A stretch of DNA of 64,000 nucleotides from Phallusia mammillata (Eukaryota; Chordata; Ascidiacea; Phlebobranchia; Ascidiidae): NCBI GenBank assembly GCA_003260075.1, contig QLIY01000086.1:62001-126000 (forward strand), read 5' to 3'. The first letter of the stretch is position 1; each line of letters begins with the position of its first letter. Positions 54,601 to 64,000 of the stretch are shown here, piece after piece. Position numbers and translations under genes: made by a program. The notes below the pieces were generated by a model. That model was not told where the DNA came from. It made no database searches and saw only the letters and a program-made list of their open reading frames with translations.

Positions 54601-57600
54601 ACACCCGTCCCTGCTCCAAGGACTTCAAAATCTTCTCCTGGCCGATACGAAAGCCCTGTTCCTCCACCCCGTCGTCGCCGAAGCAGGTACGGATTTAGAA
54701 TTGTAGAAAACCGGTCTGACATACCTGGGGAAGTATGGAAAACTAAATATTTAAAAACACCATATGATATATGTTTAAGAATATTTTTTTGATTAAATCA
54801 AACCTCAATTTGGCATTTAAAGCCCTATAAAAATGTGGTTTGTGTGGTGAAAATATAGCACAGTAACTATTTAAGATGAGGTCCTAGGCATGTTGCAGTG
54901 ATTTTAAGGTTTTAACTCCTGAAAATGTTGCATAACTTTAAATGCTTTGCAGAAGATTTGGTACGAAACAAAAATTTGAACATAAAAAAAATTAATTGTT
55001 TAAAAAATGAAATCTTTTCCAACTGTTGCTGATCCAATTTGTCTGCAAACACTAATCAGCAAAAAACACGACCCAAAACAAAACAGCACAACGCATTTTT
55101 CCCAGGAGTTTGCCTCCGGAGAGGGAGAGAAGGGAAAGAGAAAAAGAAAGAGAAAAGAGGCGCTCCTCTCGGCCAAAAACGCAGTACGAAGTGGGACCAG
55201 CACCAAACTGTCACCTTTACGCTGTTCCTGGCAACTCATCAGATAGCGACGAAGACCTGACAGATGAAAAACTGGCAAGGTCTAGATCAGATGCTGTTAA
55301 TGTAAAGAACAGTCGAAACGGGCCGAGATATTTGCGAAAAAGAAGGGAGAGAGAAGAAAATGATTACATTGACAATGATGGGTAAGTTAGTTCAAGTCAA
55401 GTTCCTGTCGTATTTATTTCTTACATATATGTTGTATATAAGATAGGTAAATGATTTTACAATAGAAGCTAACATTTCCAAACTTGTGATATATAGTATG
55501 AGGGGTTGAAATGGTTTTATGGACGGAATAAAGAATTATTTCCGGAATCAATTTACTAGAATTTATAGCTTAAGGTTTATAAAAATGGTCTTCAATCTTT
55601 TTGTCAAGTGTTTGATCATCGGTGTTGAGCGCTAGCAGGTTCTACTCGGTTAATGCAATGTTGCTCACTAATTGCTCAGGCAAAGACTAGAAACTTACCG
55701 GGATTAAAACCAATAACCTTGCGAGTTTAAATCAGTCTGATGGGGGGGGGGGTCGGCGTTGAGCGCTAGCAGGTTCCACTAGGTTCATGCAATGGGTGCT
55801 CACTTGCTCAGGCAAAGACTAGAAGCTTACCGGGATTAAAACCAATAACCTTGCGAGTTTAAATCAGTCTGATTTGGTTATGGTAATCATTTGAAATTCT
55901 CTTTAATGGCACCTCTGCGTTGAGTTGAGTTAATTTACCTCGGTAAAAAACACATAGCGACACAATAGCTCTAAAACATTCATCAAGCCGATAGTAGCTG
56001 CGCAACGTTGAAACGTTATGGTGCGCAAAAAGGGGCACAGTTGCTGGATCATGACTAAACGCGCCGCTGCTACGCCGTATCATAAAGCGTTGTGACTGGG
56101 ACCAACTATTTACCAAAAAGTGAGGTTGGCACACCTTTCGGTTTTAGTGTTGATTTTTTGTTTTTAAACTTAATGTGTTTTATGCATGTTTTATACAGAA
56201 AACCGTTGCCCTCCTGCAGAAGCGTCCCGAATCTTTGTAAGGATGATCCACAAACCTCAACAACAGACAGCGCTAAGCGGCAACTACGAAATGCTTTGGC
56301 GAATTTTCCAAACACAACTTTAAAACAAGGTAAACTTACACAATGTTAAATTTCGCTTTATTAGCCTACCAAAAATTGCAGGTAGCGTTTTTCAAAGTCA
56401 GCGGCTCAGTTACTGAGTACAAGCATCGGATAAGTTGCTGTTGGGTGTAAAAAATATAACTTTTCTTCTGCAGATAAGCACTGTATGTTTTTTCTTTGCA
56501 CGTATAGGTTTCAAAGGTCAATCTGATTCACACTTTATATTTCGCATAACCCTAATTTAGTTGTGATTAAAGAGTAGAAGTAATACGTCGTATAACTTAT
56601 ATGAATTACCTTGCAGGTGAAAGATTGCTGGAGCAGTTGAAGAGAGTTCATAGTGAGACTGGGTTTCATAGCAGTCCTTCGCAGCCAATATCAGACGAAG
56701 GAATGATGATGATGGATACTATCAATCAACTACAGGTATTTGTAAACGTCTTACATTGTAACTCTCCTGCGTAGTAAAACTGGAATGTAAATTATTTGCT
56801 GGTCTACAGTATAATAAACGTGTCGTCTGGGCTGTTTGTAAAATTAGGTCGGTTTGGTCATAAATTGATCACCAAAAATGTCATTTTTTTGGATAAAATA
56901 TCGTTTTGAAAATAATGCTGAAATTGGTAGTGGGTGTAAAAAGGTTAAGAAATCCTGATCTAACTTGTTATTGCTATAGTCAAAAAAGCAAAAAAAAAAT
57001 ATGTTTCTGTTTTTTTCTCTCAATAAAACACATTGTTGAGTATAAGTAAGGTTAGTGAAACGACTGCGATTTTAGAAAATCCTTCACAAATTGGAAGAAA
57101 CTTCTCCCCAACCAGCTAATAACCAAGGGAGGTCACAGAGGGGGGGGGGGTCAAAAAAGCAAAAAAAAATATGTTTCTGTTTTTCTCTCTCAATAAAACA
57201 CATTGCTGAGTATAAGTGAGGTTAGTGAAACGACTGCGATTTTAGAAAATCCTTCACAAACTGGAAGAAACTTCTCCCCAACCAGCTAATAACCAAGGGA
57301 GGTCACAGAAACGGTTACGAAGGAAAACTGTTACTGGTATTCCAGAGTTGGACCAAACGCCAGGAAAGAGTGAAGAACTTTTTACACCACGTCGTATCAA
57401 GGAAAACCTTCAAGTTGTAAGTTTCTTAGCAAATTACTAATGGTTGTAATTTTGTTTTATTTATGCCTTAAAACAGTTGTATGGTCGGTTGAAGGCCTTT
57501 TCGTGACGTCATAGTTTGCAATCTCATTTTTTTAAATGGGGTAAATAAAATTTATCAGATCCCAATTAGCGGTAGCAATCATACAAACGGTAATAAATAA

Positions 57601-60600
57601 TCTTAATAGCCGCTGTTCTGTGCAAAATGTAACTATTCTTTATCAACCATGCCAAACGGGATGCTTTTGTGCCGCATGCTTGAAGAAATCTAAAACTTTA
57701 TTAACAAACTTTAGGTTCACGACTGGGTTCGAGGTCCAGGTGACGGTCATCTCCAGAATCAAATCGCCTTTGGAAATTCCCTTAGATCGGTTCAAGGCTT
57801 GGTAAAGAGACACAGCGAAATACTGAAGAAATGCACGGTGGGCTATCTTGTCGCGAATACTTGGCTTAACCACTTGGCTCAAAATAGATAAAGTGTATTT
57901 ATTGGATACAAGATGTTGTGAACGGTCGTCAGTGTATCATTTATGTTACAGGAGCCATTTACAATTCTCATGGAAATTAAGAGAATGTTCCAGAAGATTG
58001 TCAACCGAAACGGAGTTAACTTAATAAATGATGAATATCTACCGCAGGTATAAAGATCTCTCTACAGTCATACCGAATTATTGCTGTGCAATAAGCTGGT
58101 TACGCTAATTTCTAGCACCAAGTTTATAATACCGACAAGCTTGTATACCACTAAATTAGAAAACTGTTGAAAAAAACTTGCAAGCTGACTGTACCTAAAA
58201 TCAATGTTTCTTAACCTTTTTTTGTTGCCCTTATGAACAATCAAATGAATAACTATTCCCCCTTTTTATGGAAAAAAGCTAGAAATTACGAACTATATTT
58301 AAAAAAAACTAAAATTGTCTACTATGACGTCATAGAAGTAAAACGTCAAGGATTTAAAAACGGTAATGTAATTACCCCCTGAAAAATGTCTTTTTTGGGG
58401 TAATTACCCACCGGTTAAGACCGACTGTTTTGTAAAAATAATTCTTAATGAATTTCTTTTACGTTTAGTGGGTTGTGGATTTGCATCGCAATATGCGGGC
58501 AGTTGAAGCCCAGTGCATAGGTTTCCAAGATCGACTGCGAAAACGAGGGGAAATTCTACATACATCCTATATCTATCACAAGTCCTCAGAACAAGTAACT
58601 AAACAGTGCAAACAATTAATGCAAAAAGTAAAAAATGAATATAAACCAATACACTACTTAAGAAATATTTATCTAAAACTCATTTAAAACAACATTCTTC
58701 AAGGTTACTTTTACCCACATAAGTGAAACATTATGTCTAAACGAACTACTTTAAGTTCTGTCGGTTTTACATCCAGTACTTTGTGTTTAGATTTCAGCGG
58801 AACTTGACAAACACTTGGAGATATGTAAAGTGGAGGCAAGTCTTTTAGACCCACTTGAAGCTGTACAAAGCAAACTTGACGATCTGCACCATCAACACGG
58901 AGTAGGTTAAATATAACATTCATCATTTTCCCATGTGCTTGCTTGTGTGTAATTCCAGTGCTGGAAAACATTAGAAAGTCACCTAATTTAGGACAGACGG
59001 TTTACCGCTGAGCCTGCGTAGCCAGCTGCTAGAGCGCGAGTCCCGTAAAGACTCCTGTCTTGGATTCAAATCCCACTACAGGCTAATTTTTTTGCCTACG
59101 ACTTGTCAAATGGGAATGCTTGGTTACCGGCTGATTCGGTATGACGTCTTTAATGGGCCTGGTGTACTGTGATTTATGTATGAGTGTGCCGTGATTACTG
59201 GTCTTATAGTATTTGTGTTCATCTTTGCTAATTTAGTAGCTATTTCTCTTCTTTTTTTGAAGAAAATTCGTCAACTTCACGAAACTGTTGTCAAAACCGC
59301 CACTTCGTTTCTTCATAAACTGGCGAAACACTCCCAGGAGCTACAGCATGATTGCGGGTTTGTTTGAATAAATGTTTCATAGCAAACTGGCTAATGATCT
59401 TAAAGTAACTAAATTGTCTAATTTTATCTTCTATGTCAACCTATTGGTTAGTTTTAAACTTAAACCCTAACAAGTTTTTTAAAGATTTTCGAGACGTCTT
59501 AATAACCTTAATGGACAAACATATCTTCCACCCTATACTGCTTTCATTGATTTATATTTTTTCATTGGTATTTCGGTTACAAACTGGCATAAACATACAA
59601 CTCGTAAACACATGTACTCAATTTTCTCTATTTGCTCATGTGGTCAAATCAAACCAGTGCCAACGGTTTATGTTGTCTTTGTGTAATGCAGCAAATTAAC
59701 TTGCTTATCTGTATCCTGTTTTGTTACAGTATCAATAAGTACGTGGTGCAAGTGCGCCACACCGTGGCCAACATCCAGGACCGTGTGAGGCGTTGTGAGG
59801 ATTTTACAGAGTCGAGCAAAGTACGCCTTGAGCACGTGTTACAACTGCAAACTGCACAAAGAGACGTGAGACAAGTAAGTAATTTTTGATTATGCATTAT
59901 ATGAAATTTGTAGATTGTGATTGTGACTGTGATCGGTTGGTTTCGCAGGCTGTGGAGTGGCTTTGTGACGTTAGAAACACGATACAACAAACACACAGGG
60001 CACTTGGCAAATCAGCCAAAGAAGTGGAGTTTCTGATCAGCCAGCACGCTAATATAAAAGTAGGTTGATCGTTACTATAATTTTGTGGCACAATACGTGT
60101 GGGTTGAACTAAACTCGAATCAGCAGCTCCTGATTCAGCAGTATTGTTACGATGATAGTTGTACGGGATATTTTTAAACGTTGGTTATTGGTTAATATAG
60201 CATATCACGTTTAACGACCCTGTACATTTACCGTTAGAAATTTATACATTTACTAGCACTAGTGGCTATACCAGAGTTGTGAGTAAAAAAAACGCTGTTT
60301 CGGGCTGGGTTTTTGGCTAGTTTTGGCCGGGTTTTGGCCCCAATTTTGGACCCGCTTACAACTCTGAACTATACTTGTAATTAGAAAAGACACATGTCGT
60401 GTGCTTACTTGAGAAGTATCTTCAATTGATATTGGACTCTACATTAATTCATAGGCGAGCGCCAAGTTGGCATACGACAATGGCAACAAACATCTTTCAG
60501 CGATGTCTGTTCTGCGACGCTACCTCGAGTTGTCACCACCATTCGGCGCCCCTGCGTCACCCAAATTAAAACGGTCAAAAAGCAGGTAAAAAGAAATTAC

Positions 60601-61160
60601 ATGCAGTTCATTTATTTTATAGCCATTTGCCATTGCAGCGTTTTCATATTTCGTTTCTTAACATAGTGTTTTTTCTTTAAAGACCAAATCTAAAATATTA
60701 TCATTCATGTACTTTCTTTGTGATTAAAATTGTAAACATTTAGATGTTTTACGAGATAAACAACCCATATTTCTAGGGGGGGGGGGCGTACAAAAAAAAA
60801 TGACATGTATTGGTAATGGCCATGTAATATGTATGGCTCCTGCCCCCTTTTAGCTCACTAAATCCTTTCAGATTAGTTTTAGGCTCGGGGGGGGGGGGAA
60901 AAGCAGGTAAAAAGAAATTGCATGCAGTTCATTTATTTTATAGACATTTGCCATTGCAGCGTTTTCATATTTCGTTTCTTAACATTGTAAACATTTAGAT
61001 GTTTTACGAGATAAACAACCCATATTTCTAGATTAAGTGTGTACAACTTTTTTGCTAATAACGGCAAACATTTGGCGATCTGCGTGAACTGTTTACGACG
61101 TTACCATATATTTCTCTATACTGTTGTTGCCTGCTTTTATGCATTATTTGCACGCAATCA

Positions 61161-61209
<49 letters not shown>

Positions 61210-62880
61210 AAGAGTTCTAATTATATTACGGCTTTCATTGCATATATTTTAATACACAAGTTCACAGCCGCATAAATTTGTCGAAACTGCATAATTGTTC
61301 TTGCAGTGGACAGTTGATATCGTCAAAGGGGAAACTTCTTCCGACACTAGAGGACGCTTGGGAGGCTTTCAACCTGGCATGGCATGAAAGACGAAGTCGA
61401 CTTTCGGTTGCTCGCCTCTTTCACGAGAATGTAGAACAGGTGACAACAGAAACCGGTATAACTATTTGCACAGCAGACCGTTTAATTCTTACTGGTTGTA
61501 TTTTAGTTGTTTAAACGTGGATCCCAGTTGGAAGTAGATTTAGATGATGCTTATCCCACGTCTGCTCAAGTTCCCCAAGACCAAATCACAAAACAAGTAC
61601 GTTGAAAAAGGAATATAGCAAACATATTTTAACAGAAACAGTGTGAAAGTATCATAGTGTCACATCAAGTGTCATAGACATTAATAGTGTGATGTCTTGC
61701 GCCATGTTGTCTTTCCCACAAACAGCCGTCGATTTACCTGAAACTTAATTTTTAGGAAGAAAAATTTAGGAGGTATCTTTATTAGATGAGCTAAGCTGAC
61801 CAAACTTAATACACGCACATAAAGCACATTAACAGCATTTCTGATTCCATGTTGTTTGATTATAAGAAAATGAACATTTTTTTCAGTTCTTTTAATAAAA
61901 TTATCACAGACGTCGTTAACTCTCTGCATTATGTTATGTTAAAAACGATTACCTTAAAAAATTATTAATTTGATTGGTGTATATGCAGCCTCGGTTTGCG
62001 CCCCTGCGTGAAGCTCAGTACGCCTTCACTGACGATGTTGCTGACGTGATGAGGTTGGGTTGTAATCTTTTGCAAGTTATGGATTCTGACCAGACCGACG
62101 GATCTTCATATCGCGCGTAAGTTCATTGTAACAGATAGAAAAATTTATTAACATAAGTGACGGAAACTACATCTATAGGGGAGTTTTTCGAACGTTTAAA
62201 TTTTATGATTTGCGGTTAAAAAAATAATAATAATAACATGCGGAATTCAAGTGTTAAAGAAACTTTGGGGTATATTTTGTATTCGAAATCCACTACGGGT
62301 CCAACTAAAATATGGTTCCATTTTTAGCTGAAGTGAAGTCGACTAAAACACAGGCACTAGAACCGTATCGTAAATAAATACAAATAGGAACAATTTTGCA
62401 ATTGAAGTTACCTGATAAAATGAACACGTTGTATGTTTAATTGTAATCTTATTCGTAGTTCAGCTACTTTGTTAACTCAATCTCATGTATAGTCCACTTA
62501 AAATAAAGTTAAATTTGTTGTCAATTAGAGTGAAAACATGAATTTCTTTCCGTCATCCTTGTTTTTCGTTTGGTGGTGACTAAAAATTAAAAAAATTCTC
62601 CACCGACTAATAACTTGAGCACTGCACATTTAGCTTTTGTTCCAAATTCAAATGTAAAAAACAATTTGTTACCTGATTTAGGCAAGACGGAAGTCAACAA
62701 ACTTTGCAGATGATTCAGTCAAAAATGCAAGAGCTCGATCATCTCAAGACCTCGGTGAGAACTAAGTGGTGTCGGTTAAAGGGAGACCAGCTCTCCGATG
62801 TCAACATTCACAGAAGAGATTATTTTCCCAGTTGGGTGGAAGGCGTTAATGAGGTGAAATATTGTGTGCATTTAGGGTGA
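51680..62880 (+). CDS. SESTD1-like SEC14/spectrin-repeat protein (5' end missing)
   Basis: Twenty-one exons are traced: 51680-51761, 52065-52178, 53023-53217, 53981-54180, 54597-54686, 55106-55381, 56199-56329, 56617-56735, 57246-57416, 57715-57837, 57952-58047, 58469-58594, 58791-58901, 59263-59357, 59730-59874, 59949-60059, 60455-60585, 61307-61439, 61507-61596, 61989-62116 and 62682-62880. All phases agree (about 955 residues). The first 130 residues are the second half of a SEC14/CRAL-TRIO domain (RFTVLLDVRGSTWN, LGFETILVSVEKLSRYI, FGGTLCYDHHQWI). Residues 131-363 form a Ser/Pro/Arg/Glu-rich linker. The rest is spectrin-like helices (VHDWVRGPGDGHL, AVEWLCDVRNTIQQTHRALG, LPTLEDAWEAFNLAWHERRSRL). 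Vertebrate SESTD1 binds phosphoinositides, TRPC4/5 and the Dact1-Vangl2 polarity module. The first exon begins two bases into a codon, so the N-terminal SEC14 half must lie upstream, probably in the 6.9-kb gap. The end is either the TGA at 62878-62880 or a donor after 62853. A related SEC14-spectrin GEF (PLEKHG4/MCF2L type) is the alternative; no DH-PH is seen. Confidence 0.85.
51825..52028. mobile_element. degenerate 'CAGAGTTGT' MITE, inverted
   Basis: AAGTTGTAAACGGGCC at the left and repeated CCCGAACC/GGCCTGAA motifs mark an inverted relative of the 6378 and 60272 elements. It lies in the intron between the first two traced SEC14 exons. Confidence 0.5.
52428..52545 (-). mobile_element. rearranged SINE remnant
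   Basis: It starts CAGTACGCCCGGCTTATTGA and ends GGGCCTGGCGTACTG, so both ends carry the family tail in opposite orientation. The B-box-like part (GGTTCGATTCCCACC on minus) remains, but the A-box half is gone. The 5' SINE segment continues at 52546-52583 and 52894-52930, split by an hAT insertion. Confidence 0.65.
52584..52893. mobile_element. hAT element (310 bp) nested in a SINE
   Basis: CAGGGGTCGGCAACCTT begins the element and GTTGTCGACCCCTG ends it. A perfect 8-bp target duplication, GCATAGAC, lies at 52576-52583 and 52894-52901. The flanks join into SINE sequence (CTGCATAGACGCTTCAGG), proving that the SINE was there first. Confidence 0.93.
55612..55875. repeat. haplotype-like direct duplication around G11
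   Basis: The segments 55622-55741 and 55757-55875 share GAGCGCTAGCAGGTTC and the following DNA with scattered differences, around G11 (55742-55752). They lie in an intron of the SESTD1-like gene. Confidence 0.88.
56981..57312. repeat. haplotype-like duplication including a SESTD1-like exon start
   Basis: The segments 56981-57139 and 57151-57312 match at about 97% around G11 (57140-57150). The acceptor and first 64 nt of the ninth traced exon are in both (57076-57139 and 57246 onward); only the right copy is complete. Confidence 0.9.
58202..58427. mobile_element. degenerate hAT-type MITE
   Basis: CAATGTTTCTTAACC at the left and GGTTAAGACCGACTG at the right are imperfect inverted repeats of the CAGTGGTTCTTAACC type. 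The interior is shared with 16866-16949. No target duplication survives. Confidence 0.65.
58998..59175 (+). mobile_element. tRNA-like SINE copy
   Basis: The head reads CCTGCGTAGCCAGCTGCTAG (A-box decayed) and GGATTCAAATCCC (B-box). The tail GCTTGGTTACCGGCTGATTC ends in GGGCCTGGTGTACTG. It is intronic in the SESTD1-like gene. Confidence 0.8.
60272..60366. mobile_element. 95-bp hAT-like MITE, 'CAGAGTTGT' family
   Basis: CAGAGTTGTGAG and CTTACAACTCTG are terminal inverted repeats. The flanking octamers GGCTATAC and AACTATAC match at six of eight. The interior is made of TTTTGGCC and TTCGGGC motifs. It is intronic. Confidence 0.75.
60578..61035. repeat. haplotype-like duplication with two G-run joints
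   Basis: The segment 60578-60775, starting in the last bases of an exon (AAAAAGCAGGTAAAAAG), is repeated at 60899-61030 with a 50-nt deletion. The joints are G11 (60776-60786) and G12 (60887-60898). Confidence 0.85.
61161..61207. other. 47-G run, probable gap
   Basis: No flanking duplicate is present. It lies in the intron between exons ending at 60585 and beginning at 61307, so no coding sequence needs to be missing. Confidence 0.55.
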
Positions 62881-63081
62881 AACTTGTATATCAGTGTCAT
62901 GTAGATTTTGTGTAATTGTTTTTTTCCTGAAATTGTTCCAAAACAAATTTGTTTCCAAAAATGGCCGGGGGGGGGGCATGCATTTTGGGTGAAACTTGTA
63001 TATCAGTGTCATGTAGATTTTGTATAATTGTTTTTTTTCCTGAAATTGTTCCAAAACAAATTTGTTTCCAAAAATGGCCAG
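62862..63081. repeat. haplotype-like direct duplication around G10
   Basis: The segments 62862-62966 and 62977-63081 are near-identical (GGGTGAAACTTGTATATCAG in both) around G10 (62967-62976). The left copy includes the in-frame TGA used as the SESTD1-like stop. Confidence 0.88.
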
Positions 63082-64000
63082 ATATCTAAGTCTGCATTTT
63101 TCCACAAAAAGTGTCGGAAAGAATTTAATGGGTTCATAGCAAAGTATGGGCTTTTACTCTCTGCCGTGTGCAAAAGAAAGCGCTACCATTTCGGTTTAAA
63201 ATAAACGACAAATAGTTTTTCCGTTGGAAATTTAAGATATCAAACCAATTTCCTAAATATCAGTACACAAGAGCTACAGACCACAGTTTACGTGCACTCT
63301 GTGCTGGTCAAGTGTTAATAGCATAGCAAGGCATTTGTGAAACGAATTCCAGACATTTCAAAGTGCCACTCCACTCTGCTGACGCCCTAATGAGGGCGAC
63401 CAAGCGCAACCGCGCAGTCCAAGAAAACACTAACGGTACATTACGCAAACGCCAGAGCTGCCCATTACGAATAAATTTCACTGGACGCAGTGTGGTTAAG
63501 TGTGGTTTATAATAGATTTGATTGCTAAGATGCACGTTGTCAGATCGCTAGGGAAGTAATACTAAACGTCTTTACCTTGGAAGGTATATCTATTTCAGAT
63601 TGTGTATGTTTGGTTAAGTTGAGGAAAAAGGGCGTTTTAAGAAGTATACTGCTAAAATGTTGTTGATAACAAGTACAGTTGTTTAGAAAATTTTATCTGA
63701 CGGAATGTTTTACTGATTTCATTACACTTGTACCTCAGTTATTCATTAGTTTTTTAATTTGTATTGTAGTGTATAATGTTTCGAGATCAAAAGGCAGAAA
63801 TTCAGTGTGGCCAAGTATGGTTTTCTGATATTGGTTTTCGTTTGTTGATTTGATTGTCAAGTTTTACGTGGTTAAACCGCTCGGAAAGTAATATTGAATT
63901 TGTTGGCCCTAAAATGTAGACATATTTCAGATTATGTGTGTTGGGTTATGTTGTGCAAAATAGGCGCTTAAGAAGATTAGGTAATACTGATATATAGTTG
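62881..64000. other. right flank without recognised gene
   Basis: I see no exon with good splice sites and an open frame. Two diverged direct copies of about 125 nt lie at 63530-63660 and 63865-63990 (both with GGAAGTAATA-like, CATATTTCAGATT-like and AAGAAG motifs), an old tandem or transposon-derived repeat. Confidence 0.45.

Noticed and set aside
54468-54722. Minus-strand frame opposite the Pro/Arg-rich SESTD1-like exon
   Set aside because: It is the complement of a coding exon with correct splice sites on the plus strand.

Overview
The window is eukaryotic nuclear DNA: about one third G+C, genes split into many short exons joined by GT-AG introns, no operon-like packing, and introns full of small transposons. 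I judge it an animal and probably a tunicate such as Ciona. The reasons are gene content (an SNX9-type sorting nexin, a SESTD1-type SEC14/spectrin protein, a cluster of BIR-domain inhibitor-of-apoptosis genes), gene density, and AG acceptor-like sites directly in front of some start codons, as expected with spliced-leader trans-splicing. The species is inference.

Layout: 1-4461 is gene-poor DNA with two hAT-type elements. 4462-11051 (+) is an eight-exon gene for an unrecognised 389-residue basic protein. 14662-27211 (-) is a nine-exon SNX9/18/33-type gene (SH3, acidic linker, PX, BAR; 570 residues). 29803-34031 (+) is a BIR-UBA-RING IAP gene. 34032-40020 holds repeats, a full-length tRNA-like SINE with a 14-bp target duplication, an orphan minus-strand exon and a small two-exon membrane-protein candidate. 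40021-41674 (+) is a second BIR-UBA-RING gene, and 42246-43030 (-) encodes a BIR protein that ends in a hydrophobic tail and has no RING. 43906-50905 is almost entirely G. 51680-62880 (+) is a 21-exon SESTD1-like gene whose amino-terminal exon(s) are missing.

The main fact for any user is that the C and G homopolymers are not ordinary sequence. Runs of about 10-12 (and one of 18) sit between near-identical direct copies of the flanking DNA differing by a few percent, as if both haplotypes had been laid end to end. Runs of 35-57 and the 6909-base run lack such copies and look like sized gaps written as C or G. All runs are C up to 34980 and G from 38175, which suggests that two contigs of opposite orientation meet in between. 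Several coding exons are therefore present twice. My gene models choose one copy, and the exon phases close exactly when this is done.

Functionally, SNX9-type proteins couple membrane curvature to dynamin and actin in endocytosis. SESTD1-type proteins bind phosphoinositides and act near TRPC channels and planar-polarity complexes. BIR-RING proteins bind caspases or their regulators and act as E3 ubiquitin ligases. Apart from the BIR cluster, nothing shows that these neighbours work together.
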